Assembly: GCA_035527515.1 (NCBI GenBank)
Contig: DATLAJ010000126.1
Location: forward strand, 1 to 47,314
Direction of reading: 5' to 3'
DNA from: a bacterium
GTDB lineage: Bacteria > B130-G9
DNA length: 47,314 nucleotides
In this document: positions 35,076 to 43,450 of the stretch, one piece after another
How positions within the stretch are numbered: position 1 is the first letter of the stretch
How the letters are laid out: every line of letters starts with the position of its first letter
Made by a program: the position numbers and the translations under genes
Notes under the pieces: generated by a model
What the model saw: only the letters and a program-made list of their open reading frames with translations
What the model was told of the DNA's origin: nothing
Database searches by the model: none

Positions 35076-36029
35076 ATGGAGCGAATCATGGTTATCGGTG
35101 CTGTCGGTCAGATCGGCTCTGAGCTGACTATGGCGCTGAGAGAGAAGTTTGGTAACGACAACGTGGTCGCCATCGGCCGCAAGACGAAACCCAGCGAAGA
35201 GCTGCTCAACTCGGGCCCTTTTGAGTTCAGTAACGTCCTCAACTACGACGAGCTGAAGGCCATGGTCCAGAAATATCGGATAGACACAATATATCTGATG
35301 GCGGCGATTCTCTCCGCCACCGGCGAGCAGAACCCGATGTTGGCCTATCGCGTCAACAACGGCGGACTCGTCAACGTGCTCGAGATAGGGCGCGAGCTGA
35401 AGCTCGAAAGAGTGATGATCCCAAGCTCAATAGCCGTGTTTGGGCCCGAAACGCCTCGTGATAACACGCCCAATGAGACCATTCTCAAGCCGAAGACGAT
35501 GTATGGTATCTCAAAGGTCCATGGAGAGCTTCTCTGCGACTATCACTTCTACAAATACGGCCTCGATATTCGTGGGCTGAGGTATCCCGGCATCATCAGC
35601 TACAAGACGCCCCCGGGCGGTGGCACGACTGACTACACGGTCGAGATGTATCGCGCCGCGGCGGAGGGTAAGCCTTACACCTGCTTCGTGAAACAGGATA
35701 CCGTCTTGCCAATGATGTATATGCCCGATGCGCTCAAATCAATCATGGATTTGGCCGAGGCAGACCTGGGCAGACTCAAACACCATTCGGACTTCAACGT
35801 AACTGCGATGAGTTTCAGCGCAGGCGAGCTGGCCGAGTCGATCAGGCAATACAAGCCCGACTTCAAGGTGAGCTATGAGCCCGACTTCAGGCAGGATATC
35901 GCCGACTCTTGGCCGAGATCGCTCGACGATTCTGCGGCCAGGGAAGAGTGGGGCTGGGACCCTGAATACGACCTGGAAGCTATGACAGAAGATATGCTGG
36001 AGAATCTACCGAAGGTATTGGGCATGTAG
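35076..36029 (+). CDS. SDR-type L-threonine 3-dehydrogenase
   Basis: A 317-residue extended short-chain dehydrogenase. The NAD+ site is GAVGQIG (8-14). The catalytic residues are the Ser pair at 117-118 and Tyr143/Lys147 (MYGISKVHGELL). Family-specific blocks of SDR threonine dehydrogenases are present: LRYPGIISYKTPPGGGTTDY and LPMMYMPDALKSIM. The reaction is L-threonine + NAD+ to 2-amino-3-ketobutyrate, normally followed by the lyase Kbl, which is not in this window. ATG 35076 has GGAGGAAG just upstream; the earlier ATG 35064 overlaps that site. A promoter and hairpin lie in the leader. Confidence 0.92.
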   Translation: MERIMVIGAVGQIGSELTMALREKFGNDNVVAIGRKTKPSEELLNSGPFEFSNVLNYDELKAMVQKYRIDTIYLMAAILSATGEQNPMLAYRVNNGGLVNVLEIGRELKLERVMIPSSIAVFGPETPRDNTPNETILKPKTMYGISKVHGELLCDYHFYKYGLDIRGLRYPGIISYKTPPGGGTTDYTVEMYRAAAEGKPYTCFVKQDTVLPMMYMPDALKSIMDLAEADLGRLKHHSDFNVTAMSFSAGELAESIRQYKPDFKVSYEPDFRQDIADSWPRSLDDSAAREEWGWDPEYDLEAMTEDMLENLPKVLGM

Positions 36030-36144
36030 TCCGTCTGGCAGACACGCTTCAATCTCCTATCGAAGACTTCTCATGTCGCCTGTCCCTGTGCTTGATGCAA
36101 GGCCAGAAGACCCGAGGCGAACATCTCTTGGGGGCCACAGCGGG

Positions 36145-36174
36145 TTGACATGCTGGCTCTCGTTGACGTAACAT
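36145..36174 (+). promoter_or_regulatory. Candidate promoter of the secreted-protein gene
   Basis: TTGACA (36145-36150) and TAACAT (36169-36174) with an 18-nt spacer, 54 nt before the ATG. The -10 matches at four of six positions, so support is modest. Confidence 0.3.
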
Positions 36175-36227
36175 ATCGAGAAATCTCTTTAGCTTTTAAT
36201 ATCCACTGATTCTCAAAGGAGACGAAA

Positions 36228-37454
36228 ATGGACAACAAACTCGCTAGATTCCTCCTCACAGTAGCGGCGCTCTGCCTCATCGCGGGCGGGGCGTTTGCGC
36301 AAGACCCATCCCTATCGATAACCACGAGCTCCTCCTCCGGGATTATGGGCCAAGACAGTGTCGATCTCTGGGTCGAGGCCGATAACTACGGACCGACTAT
36401 CAACGTGGACGTCCACTTCGCGATCGTGGCGCCCACCGGTGCGATCTACGAAATACCGAGCTGGTTGACTGACCTCACCCCGCTCTTTCGGGACCTGACT
36501 TTGCCGCAGGGATTCAGCTTCGGGCCAGCAGTGCTCGGGAACTACGCGGTCGGCGATTTCCCACTGAACGTGGCCGGCAATTACCTCTTCGCAGCCGCAT
36601 TCGCCGAGCCGTGGACGCCGCGATTCATTGGGGATATCTCTTTTGCATCATTCACAGTGAACGAGCAAGGCGCCTCAGAGGGCTCAAGCGGCGGATTGAC
36701 TGTCGCACGCGAGAAGTCCTTCGACAGTTCTTTCACTCACGAGTGGACCACAGATGTCTCTGCTTCCGGAGTCTTTCTGGAAACCGTTAGCACGAGCAGA
36801 ATCTCTAGACTGCCCCTGGTTGAGGGCTGCGAGGTGGCCACAACTGATTGGGGAAGCTGCACGGAAGGTATGAGATGGTTGGACGCCGGAGAGAAGATCG
36901 ACATGCAGGGGAGCCCGCAGGGGAACATCGAGCTTCAGAAGTATGCTGAAATGGGTTACGTGCTATACCAGCCGGGACGCGAGCTCCAGGAAAGTGACTA
37001 CGCCGGAGGCAATACCTACGCTTTCACGGGCTACGGCGGGCCAGACGTAGGAAGTTTCGATGTCTCGGTCATTGCGCCAAACATTTTAGACCTGTATCAG
37101 CCACAGCTGGACGCAACTCCTGCCATCGATAGGAGTCAAGACTTCGGTGTCCGTTGGAACGGCGCCGGGTCTGGGCAGGTTTACGTTACTATCAGCGCAT
37201 ACGACATCGACATGACCACTATGATGCCGAAGACCGTTACTACGTGCTCGTGCGTATTCGAGGACGATGGCGAGGCGCAGATTCCGGCGAGCATCCTAGG
37301 CCAGTTGCCGGCGTCATCGGGACTATTCGGCCTTTGGATGCCGAACTTCTCGATAGGGCGCTTCAATTACAACTATTTTGAGGCTGATGGTCTGTCCAAC
37401 GGCGGAACGGTGGCGGCGAGCACCTCCGTTAGCGGAGGAGTTGAATTACAGTAA
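36228..37454 (+). CDS. Secreted protein sharing a domain with the beta-helix proteins
   Basis: A 408-residue exported protein of unknown function. A signal peptide (LARFLLTVAALCLIAGGAFA) precedes residues about 27-147, which resemble the C-terminal domain of the three beta-helix proteins. Shared landmarks, in the same order, are DLWVEADNYGPTINVDVHFA, a P-G-A-I-Y/F-x-I strand, LPQGFSFGPA, GNYLFAAAF and IGDISFASFTV; the beta-helix versions read VANDGPDIEVDVYVAFVLPD and so on. The remaining 260 residues look like one or two Ig-like beta domains (VYVTISAYDIDM) with paired cysteines and no catalytic signature. A strong AAAGGAG lies 7 nt before the ATG. It stands alone between the dehydrogenase and the ABC exporter genes. 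Confidence 0.8.
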   Translation: MDNKLARFLLTVAALCLIAGGAFAQDPSLSITTSSSSGIMGQDSVDLWVEADNYGPTINVDVHFAIVAPTGAIYEIPSWLTDLTPLFRDLTLPQGFSFGPAVLGNYAVGDFPLNVAGNYLFAAAFAEPWTPRFIGDISFASFTVNEQGASEGSSGGLTVAREKSFDSSFTHEWTTDVSASGVFLETVSTSRISRLPLVEGCEVATTDWGSCTEGMRWLDAGEKIDMQGSPQGNIELQKYAEMGYVLYQPGRELQESDYAGGNTYAFTGYGGPDVGSFDVSVIAPNILDLYQPQLDATPAIDRSQDFGVRWNGAGSGQVYVTISAYDIDMTTMMPKTVTTCSCVFEDDGEAQIPASILGQLPASSGLFGLWMPNFSIGRFNYNYFEADGLSNGGTVAASTSVSGGVELQ

Positions 37455-37480
37455 GCGACAATCTGGCGGAGAGCCTCCGC
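37423..37480 (+). terminator. Two small hairpins around the stop codon
   Basis: CCTCCG/CGGAGG (37423-37438, loop TTAG) lies in the last codons and GCGGAG/CTCCGC (37466-37480, loop AGC) just after the stop. Neither is followed by a T-run, so the terminator call is weak. Confidence 0.25.
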
Positions 37481-37486
37481 TCCCAT

Positions 37487-37534
37487 GCCCTGGGCCGAGG
37501 CTGGCGTGGCCACACCAAAGCCCTGGGCCGAGGC
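37487..37534. repeat. Pair of 15-bp direct repeats
   Basis: GCCCTGGGCCGAGGC occurs at 37487-37501 and again at 37520-37534, 33 nt apart, in the gap before the ABC transporter genes. No function is suggested. Confidence 0.7.
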
Positions 37535-37721
37535 GCCGCGTCCGCCGTCGCTTCGGCTGTGAAGGCGAGCTCCGTTTCGGTGCGAGCCGACCCAGTTCGT
37601 TCGCAGATTGAAGCAGCTATCCGAGTGCCGTGGGCACCCATGCGTGTCAGCGCTTGCCGACCAATTCCGCCGGCTGGATCTGGTTGAATAACTGCTGTGC
37701 CTCGGGAACCCTTGTATCGAT

Positions 37722-38735
37722 GTGACAGAATCGATAGTTGTTGAGAATCTGACGAAGGCTTATCGGACGTTCGCGAGGCGCCAGGGGCTGCTGGGTGCTG
37801 CTCTGGACCTCGTGAATCGCCAGTATTCGCGGACGGTAGCTGTAAACTCGGTGTCGTTCGAGGTCGGAAGGGGCGAGATCGTCGGCTACATCGGCGCAAA
37901 CGGCGCCGGCAAATCAACGACGATCAAGATGCTCACCGGCATACTGCGCCCCACTTCAGGTAGCGCCGTGATTAACGGCCTTGTGCCGTGGGAGCAGCGG
38001 AAGAGGCACGCGCGCAACATCGGCGTGATCTTCGGTCAGCGGACGCAGCTTTATTGGGATATCGCCGTTATCGAGACCCTCAACCTCCTGCGAAAGATCT
38101 ATCGAGTGAGTAAGTCCGATTACGATAGGCGCCTCGAGGAGCTGACATCGCTTTTGGACCTGGCGCCGCTGCTCACTAAGCCCACAAGGAAGCTCAGCCT
38201 CGGCGAGCGGATGCGATGCGACTTCGCTGCGTCCATGATCCACGACCCACCGATTCTGTTCCTCGACGAGCCGACGATTGGCCTCGATGTCTCGGCCAAG
38301 TTCAGAGTGCGGGATGCTATCCGCCACTTCGCTTCGGCGCGAGGCAAGACTGTTCTGCTCACGACGCACGATCTGGCGGACATCGAGGACCTGTGCGAGA
38401 GGATCATCATAATTGACAAGGGCGGCATAATCTTCGATGGCCTAATAAGAGATATCAAAGGGAAGATGGGCAAGACGAGAAGGGCAGTCATTGACTTCCA
38501 TGGCCAGGTCTCGACCTATACTGTCTCCCATCTGTTTGAGGGCAAACCGCTTGAACTTGAACAGATAACACCCGAGCAGGTTGGGCTGAGCTTTGAGGTC
38601 GAGGCAATCGCTCCGAGCGACCTCGTCAGGACGCTCTTGTCGAGGTTCTCGGTCAAAGACATCGTACTAAAAGGCCCCGATCTCTCCGATATCGTGCGGC
38701 GGATATACGATGGTAAGGAGCGGATTGATGCGTAG
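37722..38735 (+). CDS. ABC-2 type exporter, ATP-binding subunit (COG4586-like)
   Basis: A 337-residue ATPase: Walker A GANGAGKST, signature LSLGERMRCDFA, Walker B ILFLDEPTIGLD and switch TTHDLADIE. The N-terminus VENLTKAYRTFARRQGLLGA with its long insert, the FGQRTQLYWDIAVIETLNLL Q-loop and the added C-terminal domain mark the COG4586 group, which goes with two ABC-2 permeases of the COG4587 and COG3694 groups, exactly the two genes that follow. The cargo of this three-gene exporter is not known in general. Start is GTG 37722 with no clear ribosome site; no other start precedes the conserved domain. The stop overlaps the first permease start. Confidence 0.92.
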   Translation: MTESIVVENLTKAYRTFARRQGLLGAALDLVNRQYSRTVAVNSVSFEVGRGEIVGYIGANGAGKSTTIKMLTGILRPTSGSAVINGLVPWEQRKRHARNIGVIFGQRTQLYWDIAVIETLNLLRKIYRVSKSDYDRRLEELTSLLDLAPLLTKPTRKLSLGERMRCDFAASMIHDPPILFLDEPTIGLDVSAKFRVRDAIRHFASARGKTVLLTTHDLADIEDLCERIIIIDKGGIIFDGLIRDIKGKMGKTRRAVIDFHGQVSTYTVSHLFEGKPLELEQITPEQVGLSFEVEAIAPSDLVRTLLSRFSVKDIVLKGPDLSDIVRRIYDGKERIDA

Positions 38736-39522
38736 CCTCGCCGGGTCGCTCATCAAGGTCGGCATCCTGGAGACCCTTGCCTTCCGCCTGAAGCCACTGA
38801 TGGACCTGTCCGCTTACCCGGTCATCATGCTCGCCAATTACTGCCTGTATTCTGCCATCTTTGCGAACAGCGAGATGGTCGCGGGATACACTGTCGCCCA
38901 GGCGATCACTTACATGGGCATAGCCTGGATGCTCAGGTCAGCCTTCAAGACGCAGACAGACCGGCTTATCGGAAACCGGGTTCGATCTGGCGATATCGCG
39001 CTGGACCTGATGAGACCCATCTACTACCCGTCGTTAGTCTTCTGGCAGGGCCTGGGCAGGTCACTGGGTCGAGCCCTCTTCATATCTGTCCCACTCGTTG
39101 TATTCAGCGCAGTCTTTCTCGACGTCTCAGCACCGAAAAACCTCCGCACCTGGGCTTTCTTTGCCGCAAGCGTCGCAATTGGCTACCTGATGGCATTCTC
39201 AATAGACCTGTTGGTCGGCGTCGCCGCCTTCTTCGTCGAGTACAATGTCGAGCTCTCATGGACAGTTGACATGACTGTCCGTCTGCTCGCCGGGCTTCTG
39301 ATCCCGCTTGATTTCTTCCCTGAGAGAATCGCCGCAATCCTGCTCCATTCGCCGTTCAGATACATCTATTTCCTGCCGATCCAAATCTACCTCGGGCGCA
39401 TCTCGAGCGAGGAGATAATTCCAGCTCTTATGACGGGGACGCTATGGCTGATTGGGATGCTCATTGCTGGACATGTTCTTTACTTGATCGGCACAAGGCG
39501 CCTGACCATCCAGGGCGGATGA
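38728..39522 (+). CDS. ABC-2 type exporter, permease subunit (COG4587-like)
   Basis: A 264-residue integral membrane protein with six hydrophobic segments. It has the family's middle LIGNRVRSGDIALDLMRPIY motif in the long cytoplasmic stretch and LLAGLLIPLDFFPERIAAIL near the C-terminus. ATG 38728 has AAGGAG 6 nt upstream and overlaps the ATPase stop by eight bases, so the two are translationally coupled. The pairing with the next permease makes a heterodimeric channel. Confidence 0.9.
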   Translation: MRSLAGSLIKVGILETLAFRLKPLMDLSAYPVIMLANYCLYSAIFANSEMVAGYTVAQAITYMGIAWMLRSAFKTQTDRLIGNRVRSGDIALDLMRPIYYPSLVFWQGLGRSLGRALFISVPLVVFSAVFLDVSAPKNLRTWAFFAASVAIGYLMAFSIDLLVGVAAFFVEYNVELSWTVDMTVRLLAGLLIPLDFFPERIAAILLHSPFRYIYFLPIQIYLGRISSEEIIPALMTGTLWLIGMLIAGHVLYLIGTRRLTIQGG

Positions 39523-39572
39523 AAGACATGTATATCAAAGGTCACTTTCTGAGTTAAGAGGCGGCAATACAT

Positions 39573-40373
39573 GTGAAGAACCTTCCCCACATCATCAGTA
39601 TCGTGGCCTCATTCATTGCGCAGCGTGCGAAGATGTCGATGGCGTATCGGTTCGATTTTTTCATAAGCACGGTGTCCACGATAGCGTTCGGCGTGATGAA
39701 CATCTCGCTTCTTTACGCGATCTGCTCTAGAATTCCAACGCTTCTGGGCTGGTCGTTCTATGAGCTCCTGCTGATCTATGGATTAGGCGAGCTCAACTTC
39801 GGCGTGTTCGCCATGTTCTTCACCTTCCTCTATCGCGTGCCGTCGCACTACATCGTCGAGGGAAAGCTCGACCAGAAGCTCACCCGGCCTGTGCCAATCT
39901 ACCTACAACTGGCTGCCGAGGGGTTCAATTTCAAGGACATAATCATAGTCGCAAAAGGTTTAGGCATCGTCATCTACGCCTCAGCACAACTCTCGCTCGA
40001 CATCTCACTCTCTCGACAGCTGATGATTGCCTTGCTCTGCATGAGTGCGGTCGCAATCTACGCCTCGGTATTCACGATATTCGCCTCGTTCTCATTCTGG
40101 GTAATGGACCGAACGGGCTTCTTCAATCCCCTGTTTCCGATTAGCGACTTCTCGCGATTCCCATTGACGATCTACCCGCTTGGCATCCGCCTCTTCTTGA
40201 CGTGGCTCATCCCCTTCGCATTCGTGGCGTTCTATCCCGCAACGGTCCTCTTGGACCGTGGTGAGTTCCTGACGATGGCAAGCATTGCGCCCCTCGTCGC
40301 ACTAGTTTTTGTGCTTATCGCCTCGCGCGTCTGGAAAGCAGGTCTCGCCCGCTACGAGTCAACAGGCACCTAA
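39573..40373 (+). CDS. ABC-2 type exporter, second permease subunit (COG3694-like)
   Basis: A 266-residue membrane protein with about six helices. FDFFISTVSTIAFGVMNISL, the LDQKLTRPVPIYLQ motif in the cytoplasmic loop and FSRFPLTIYPLGIRLFLTWL are typical of the COG3694 permeases that accompany COG4586/COG4587. Start is GTG 39573, with a purine-rich GAGGCGG about 11 nt upstream. It completes the exporter operon, 50 nt after the first permease. Confidence 0.9.
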   Translation: MKNLPHIISIVASFIAQRAKMSMAYRFDFFISTVSTIAFGVMNISLLYAICSRIPTLLGWSFYELLLIYGLGELNFGVFAMFFTFLYRVPSHYIVEGKLDQKLTRPVPIYLQLAAEGFNFKDIIIVAKGLGIVIYASAQLSLDISLSRQLMIALLCMSAVAIYASVFTIFASFSFWVMDRTGFFNPLFPISDFSRFPLTIYPLGIRLFLTWLIPFAFVAFYPATVLLDRGEFLTMASIAPLVALVFVLIASRVWKAGLARYESTGT

Positions 40374-40721
40374 GAGGGGCTCGGACCGCAGGGTCTGAGG
40401 GGGAAGCCACTGAGTTCTTGCCAATAATGTCGCATCGGCCTCGTCCCAATCTAAAGTCCGCATCTGATTCTGTCCAGCAATGGCGCTTGCCCAAGCTGCT
40501 CCCATCGCTTTGTCCGGCTGAAGGTCATGAGGGGTGTATTCCTTTGTGAGAATCAACGGCTTAAAAACACTGGAATAAGAAGCGGGAATGCGCCAATAAT
40601 CGGATATTGCACAGGGACTTTGGTGCGGGATAAGCGCCTGGCATGGTGACGTCGGTTTGATTGCTATGCGGTCTGAAGAGACGTGGCAAACGGAAATATC
40701 TTCTCTGAAAGGAGAATCCTA
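40374..40721. other. Interval before corA with a start-less minus-strand open frame
   Basis: These 348 nt hold no supported gene on the plus strand. On the minus strand one frame is open from about 40716 to 40359 (roughly 118 codons), but the first ATG/GTG/TTG is a TTG at 40556. Its translation includes SDYWRIPASYSSVFKPLI and AMGAAWASAIAGQNQMRT; I do not recognise it. It could be the tail of a degraded gene or chance. Confidence 0.3.
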
Positions 40722-41789
40722 ATGCTGAAGCGATTCAGAAAATCATCCAGAACGGTCGGCTTGCCTCCGGGCACACCTGTTTACACGGGAGAGATAAGAA
40801 AAGAAGAGAAGGTCAGAATCACGCTCTTCAAATATGACGAGTCGCAATTCCAGGAAAGAGAAGTAGATGACATCGAGAGGGGCTTCCGGCTTTCGGAGAA
40901 TCTGACCGTAAGCTGGATCAACATCGATGGGATTCACAGGCCCGAGATCGTCCAACAGGTTGCTCAGCAATTTGGCCTCCACTCACTGACAGTCGAGGAT
41001 ATCGTCAACATCCACCAACGTCCCAAGGTCGAGGAGTTCGAATCCTACGTCTTTGTGGTCCTCAAGATGCTCTATCTCGACGAGGCGACAGACCAGGTGA
41101 TCGCTGAGCAGATTAGCATCGTACTTGGCTCGGGCTTCGTTCTGTCGTTTCAGGAACGTGAAGGAGACGTATTCAAAAGCATCCGAGATAGGATACGCGG
41201 CGCTAACGCACGCATCAGGCACAAGGGCGCCGATTACCTTGCTTATTGCCTAATTGACGCCGTTGTTGATCATTACTTCACGATTCTGGAGCGCATGGGG
41301 GACGATATCGAGAAACTGGAAGAGCAGATTCTGAGCGAGCCCTCAAGGGAGACGCTTCAAGGCATCTGGCGGTCTAAGAGCGAGATCATGTTCATCAGGC
41401 GATGCATTTGGCCATTGAGAGAGGTGATCGGTGGCCTTCAAAGGCTCGAAAGCTCACTTGTTCAGGAATCCACAAACCTGTTCTTGAGAGATGCCCACGA
41501 TCATATCATCCAGATCATCGATACCGTTGAGTCCTTTAGGGACACCCTCACAGGGATGCTTGACACGTATCTTTCGACAATCAGCAACAGGATGAATGAA
41601 GTGATGAAGGTACTGACCATCATCGCAACGATATTCATCCCGCTGACTTTCATCGCAGGAGTCTATGGGATGAATTTCAAATTCATGCCGGAGCTCGAGT
41701 GGGGTTTTGGCTATTTCGCGGTTCTGATTGCGATGGGCATCGTTGCGTTAGGGATGGTAATCTATTTCTTCAGGAAAAAGTGGTTTTAA
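40722..41789 (+). CDS. corA: CorA-type Mg2+/Co2+ channel
   Basis: A 355-residue CorA protein: a large cytoplasmic N-terminal domain (HSLTVEDIVNIHQRPKVEEF is typical), a long stalk helix (GMLDTYLSTISNRMNEVMKV) and two C-terminal membrane helices, the first ending in the universal GMN selectivity motif (VYGMNF). It forms a homopentameric channel for Mg2+, or Co2+ and Ni2+, in the inner membrane. ATG 40722 has AAAGGAG 7 nt before it; the frame could be read from GTG 40683 but without family support. Single gene, convergent with the RHS region. Confidence 0.95.
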   Translation: MLKRFRKSSRTVGLPPGTPVYTGEIRKEEKVRITLFKYDESQFQEREVDDIERGFRLSENLTVSWINIDGIHRPEIVQQVAQQFGLHSLTVEDIVNIHQRPKVEEFESYVFVVLKMLYLDEATDQVIAEQISIVLGSGFVLSFQEREGDVFKSIRDRIRGANARIRHKGADYLAYCLIDAVVDHYFTILERMGDDIEKLEEQILSEPSRETLQGIWRSKSEIMFIRRCIWPLREVIGGLQRLESSLVQESTNLFLRDAHDHIIQIIDTVESFRDTLTGMLDTYLSTISNRMNEVMKVLTIIATIFIPLTFIAGVYGMNFKFMPELEWGFGYFAVLIAMGIVALGMVIYFFRKKWF

Positions 41790-41804
41790 GTAGCGCTGAG
41801 CCCT

Positions 41805-41826
41805 GGCTCGCATCAGCCCGCGAGCC
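41805..41826. terminator. Possible bidirectional terminator between corA and the RHS fragment
   Basis: GGCTCGC (41805-41811) pairs with GCGAGCC (41820-41826) around eight bases, between convergent coding regions and overlapping the last codons of the RHS fragment. No T-runs flank it, so the call is weak. Confidence 0.3.
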
Positions 41827-42121
41827 CAGCGACGAATCGCCTCAGTAGGCCCCAACTAAGCCGACCGGAGAGCGAGGACCAAAACACGGAGCTCATCCGG
41901 TCGAAGGGATCATAGTTGAACGCCTTAGTGTCGCCGCCCGCCTGCTTGGCGGTCTTATCCGTCATGGAGAGAGGCTCATCAACCCACGGCCCGTGCGTGT
42001 ATTCTTTATTCACCGTTGACCAGTCCGAGTTATACTTCTGAATGACGTCGTTTCTATCGTAGAAGAACTTACGCGTGCCCGAGGCGTCCGTCAAGCTGAG
42101 GCGCTTGCCATTCTGAATCAC
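41813..42121 (-). pseudogene. RHS core fragment 1, truncated and rearranged
   Basis: About 100 codons of RHS core. GKRLSLTDASGTRKFFYD and YTHGPWVDEPLSMTDKT match the second fragment at 44187-44341 base for base over most of 155 nt. After AGGD, however, it jumps to TKAFNYDPFDRMSSV, a segment that in the second fragment comes before GKRLSL, so the order is permuted. The frame then ends in an unrelated 20-residue tail. The GTG at 42121 overlaps the TGA of the preceding gene (42118), probably by accident of the junction. No signal or complete core; best seen as a recombination relic. Confidence 0.8.
41955..42109 (-). repeat. RHS direct repeat A, copy 1
   Basis: Ungapped 155-bp partner of 44187-44341, with scattered substitutions. 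Same orientation, about 2.2 kb apart. Confidence 0.9.
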
Positions 42122-43260
42122 GGTGTAAAGCTGGCAATGACCTCCCCGCCGAGCCTTTGGATCACAATCTCACGCGAGGTAGAATCGTAATAGACCATCT
42201 CCATAAGGTCCACATCCCAGGCTGAGACCCTGAGCGATGTCGGTTTCGGCAGAACTACTCTCTCAAGCAGCTCACCGCTGATACTGAAGACCCTCGCGCC
42301 GACCACCATCTTCGTTGTGCCCGGGAGGCCGTCTTTCTGAGATTGACCTTCTGTTTCGAGGAAGCCTATGTTGCCCGACGCAATGCCGGCTTTGAACTGG
42401 TCACCAACCCAGTCCACTAGCATTCTCAACTCTCCTGTCGCTACGTCGTATGACCAAAGAGCAGGCGCGCTTCCCACTTGGGCAAGGTTCTGTCTCGAAA
42501 AGAACACCCTCCTAGCATCAGCCGTGATACCTAGCAGCTTCACAACCCCATCAGCTATGGCCCTGCCATCCTGACAAAGCACTCCCGGGGCGTTTGGTCT
42601 CTCAATGTCAACGCCCGCCCAGACCATTTGGCGGTCCTTGAGCAAGAACATCCCGTCTCTGACGTGACGCACACCGTCAGGTGCCAACTCCGTTTCAGCC
42701 GTTCCGACCGAAACTAATACATGCTTCGATTGGTCCGAAGAATCCGGAGCAATGTCAATCGATATTGCAGCAAGACGACCGTCTAAGATGTTGTAGCGAT
42801 CGAAGCAAAACAGTCTCTTATCCGGCGCGCCTTGAATTAACTCGCAGCATTGCATAGTCATGGGATCGAGTTGCCATAAGGAAGTCATGGCTTCGTGGCC
42901 GCCGTTGAATGTGGTAAAGCAGTACGGGCCATTTGGCGCTGTCATGACAAACGTAGGCAACTGCCTCTGACCAGAAGTGAAGATGTCGCACAGCCGTTTT
43001 CGCTTCACGTTACCTTCGGGGTCCCATGAGAATCCCCGTACCGACCCGTTTGTGAATCTGGGGAAGCCCATCGAGTCTTTGGCTGGGCGGAGCTTCACAT
43101 AAAGTGCCTCCCTCCTCCCCGGAATGATCGCGAGCTCTGACACAGTGACGGGCCCTTGACGCGGCTGCGTCAAAAGAAACACTACGAGGAGGATACCCAA
43201 CAAAGCGGTGCCCATAACGAACTTCAAGACTACCCGCCCAGATGATGCAGATTCAGGCAT
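42118..43260 (-). CDS. Membrane-anchored protein of unknown function, possibly a beta-propeller
   Basis: A 380-residue protein without a recognised family. One N-terminal membrane helix (VMGTALLGILLVVFLLT) is preceded by a short charged tail, so the bulk would face the periplasm. The rest has repeated strand pairs with Trp and Asp turns (FSWDPEGNVKRKRL, SLWQLDPMTMQCCEL, LWSYDVATGELRML, VFSISGELLERVVL, AWDVDLMEMVYYD), spaced like blades of a beta-propeller. ATG 43260 follows AGGAG at 12 nt; the longer frame from TTG 43317 adds 19 residues. It sits between two RHS fragments, after the C-terminal cassette of fragment 2, a place where immunity or accessory genes are often found. That role is speculative. 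Confidence 0.6.
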   Translation of the reverse strand: MPESASSGRVVLKFVMGTALLGILLVVFLLTQPRQGPVTVSELAIIPGRREALYVKLRPAKDSMGFPRFTNGSVRGFSWDPEGNVKRKRLCDIFTSGQRQLPTFVMTAPNGPYCFTTFNGGHEAMTSLWQLDPMTMQCCELIQGAPDKRLFCFDRYNILDGRLAAISIDIAPDSSDQSKHVLVSVGTAETELAPDGVRHVRDGMFLLKDRQMVWAGVDIERPNAPGVLCQDGRAIADGVVKLLGITADARRVFFSRQNLAQVGSAPALWSYDVATGELRMLVDWVGDQFKAGIASGNIGFLETEGQSQKDGLPGTTKMVVGARVFSISGELLERVVLPKPTSLRVSAWDVDLMEMVYYDSTSREIVIQRLGGEVIASFTP

Positions 43261-43450
43261 GTCGTGGGCTTCTCCTATGGTCTTCACCGGGCGAAGCAAC
43301 AGTTCAATCGGAGCCAAGCTCTTCTTTCCATCGATCAGGGTGATAGTCTTCTGACCGTGAAATGTCTATTCTTCCGGACCTGCAAACGAGTCCTCGCGCA
43401 AGCGAGGCGAAGGAGACCCAGCCTAACCAACCTACCCGGAGGCGTCATTG

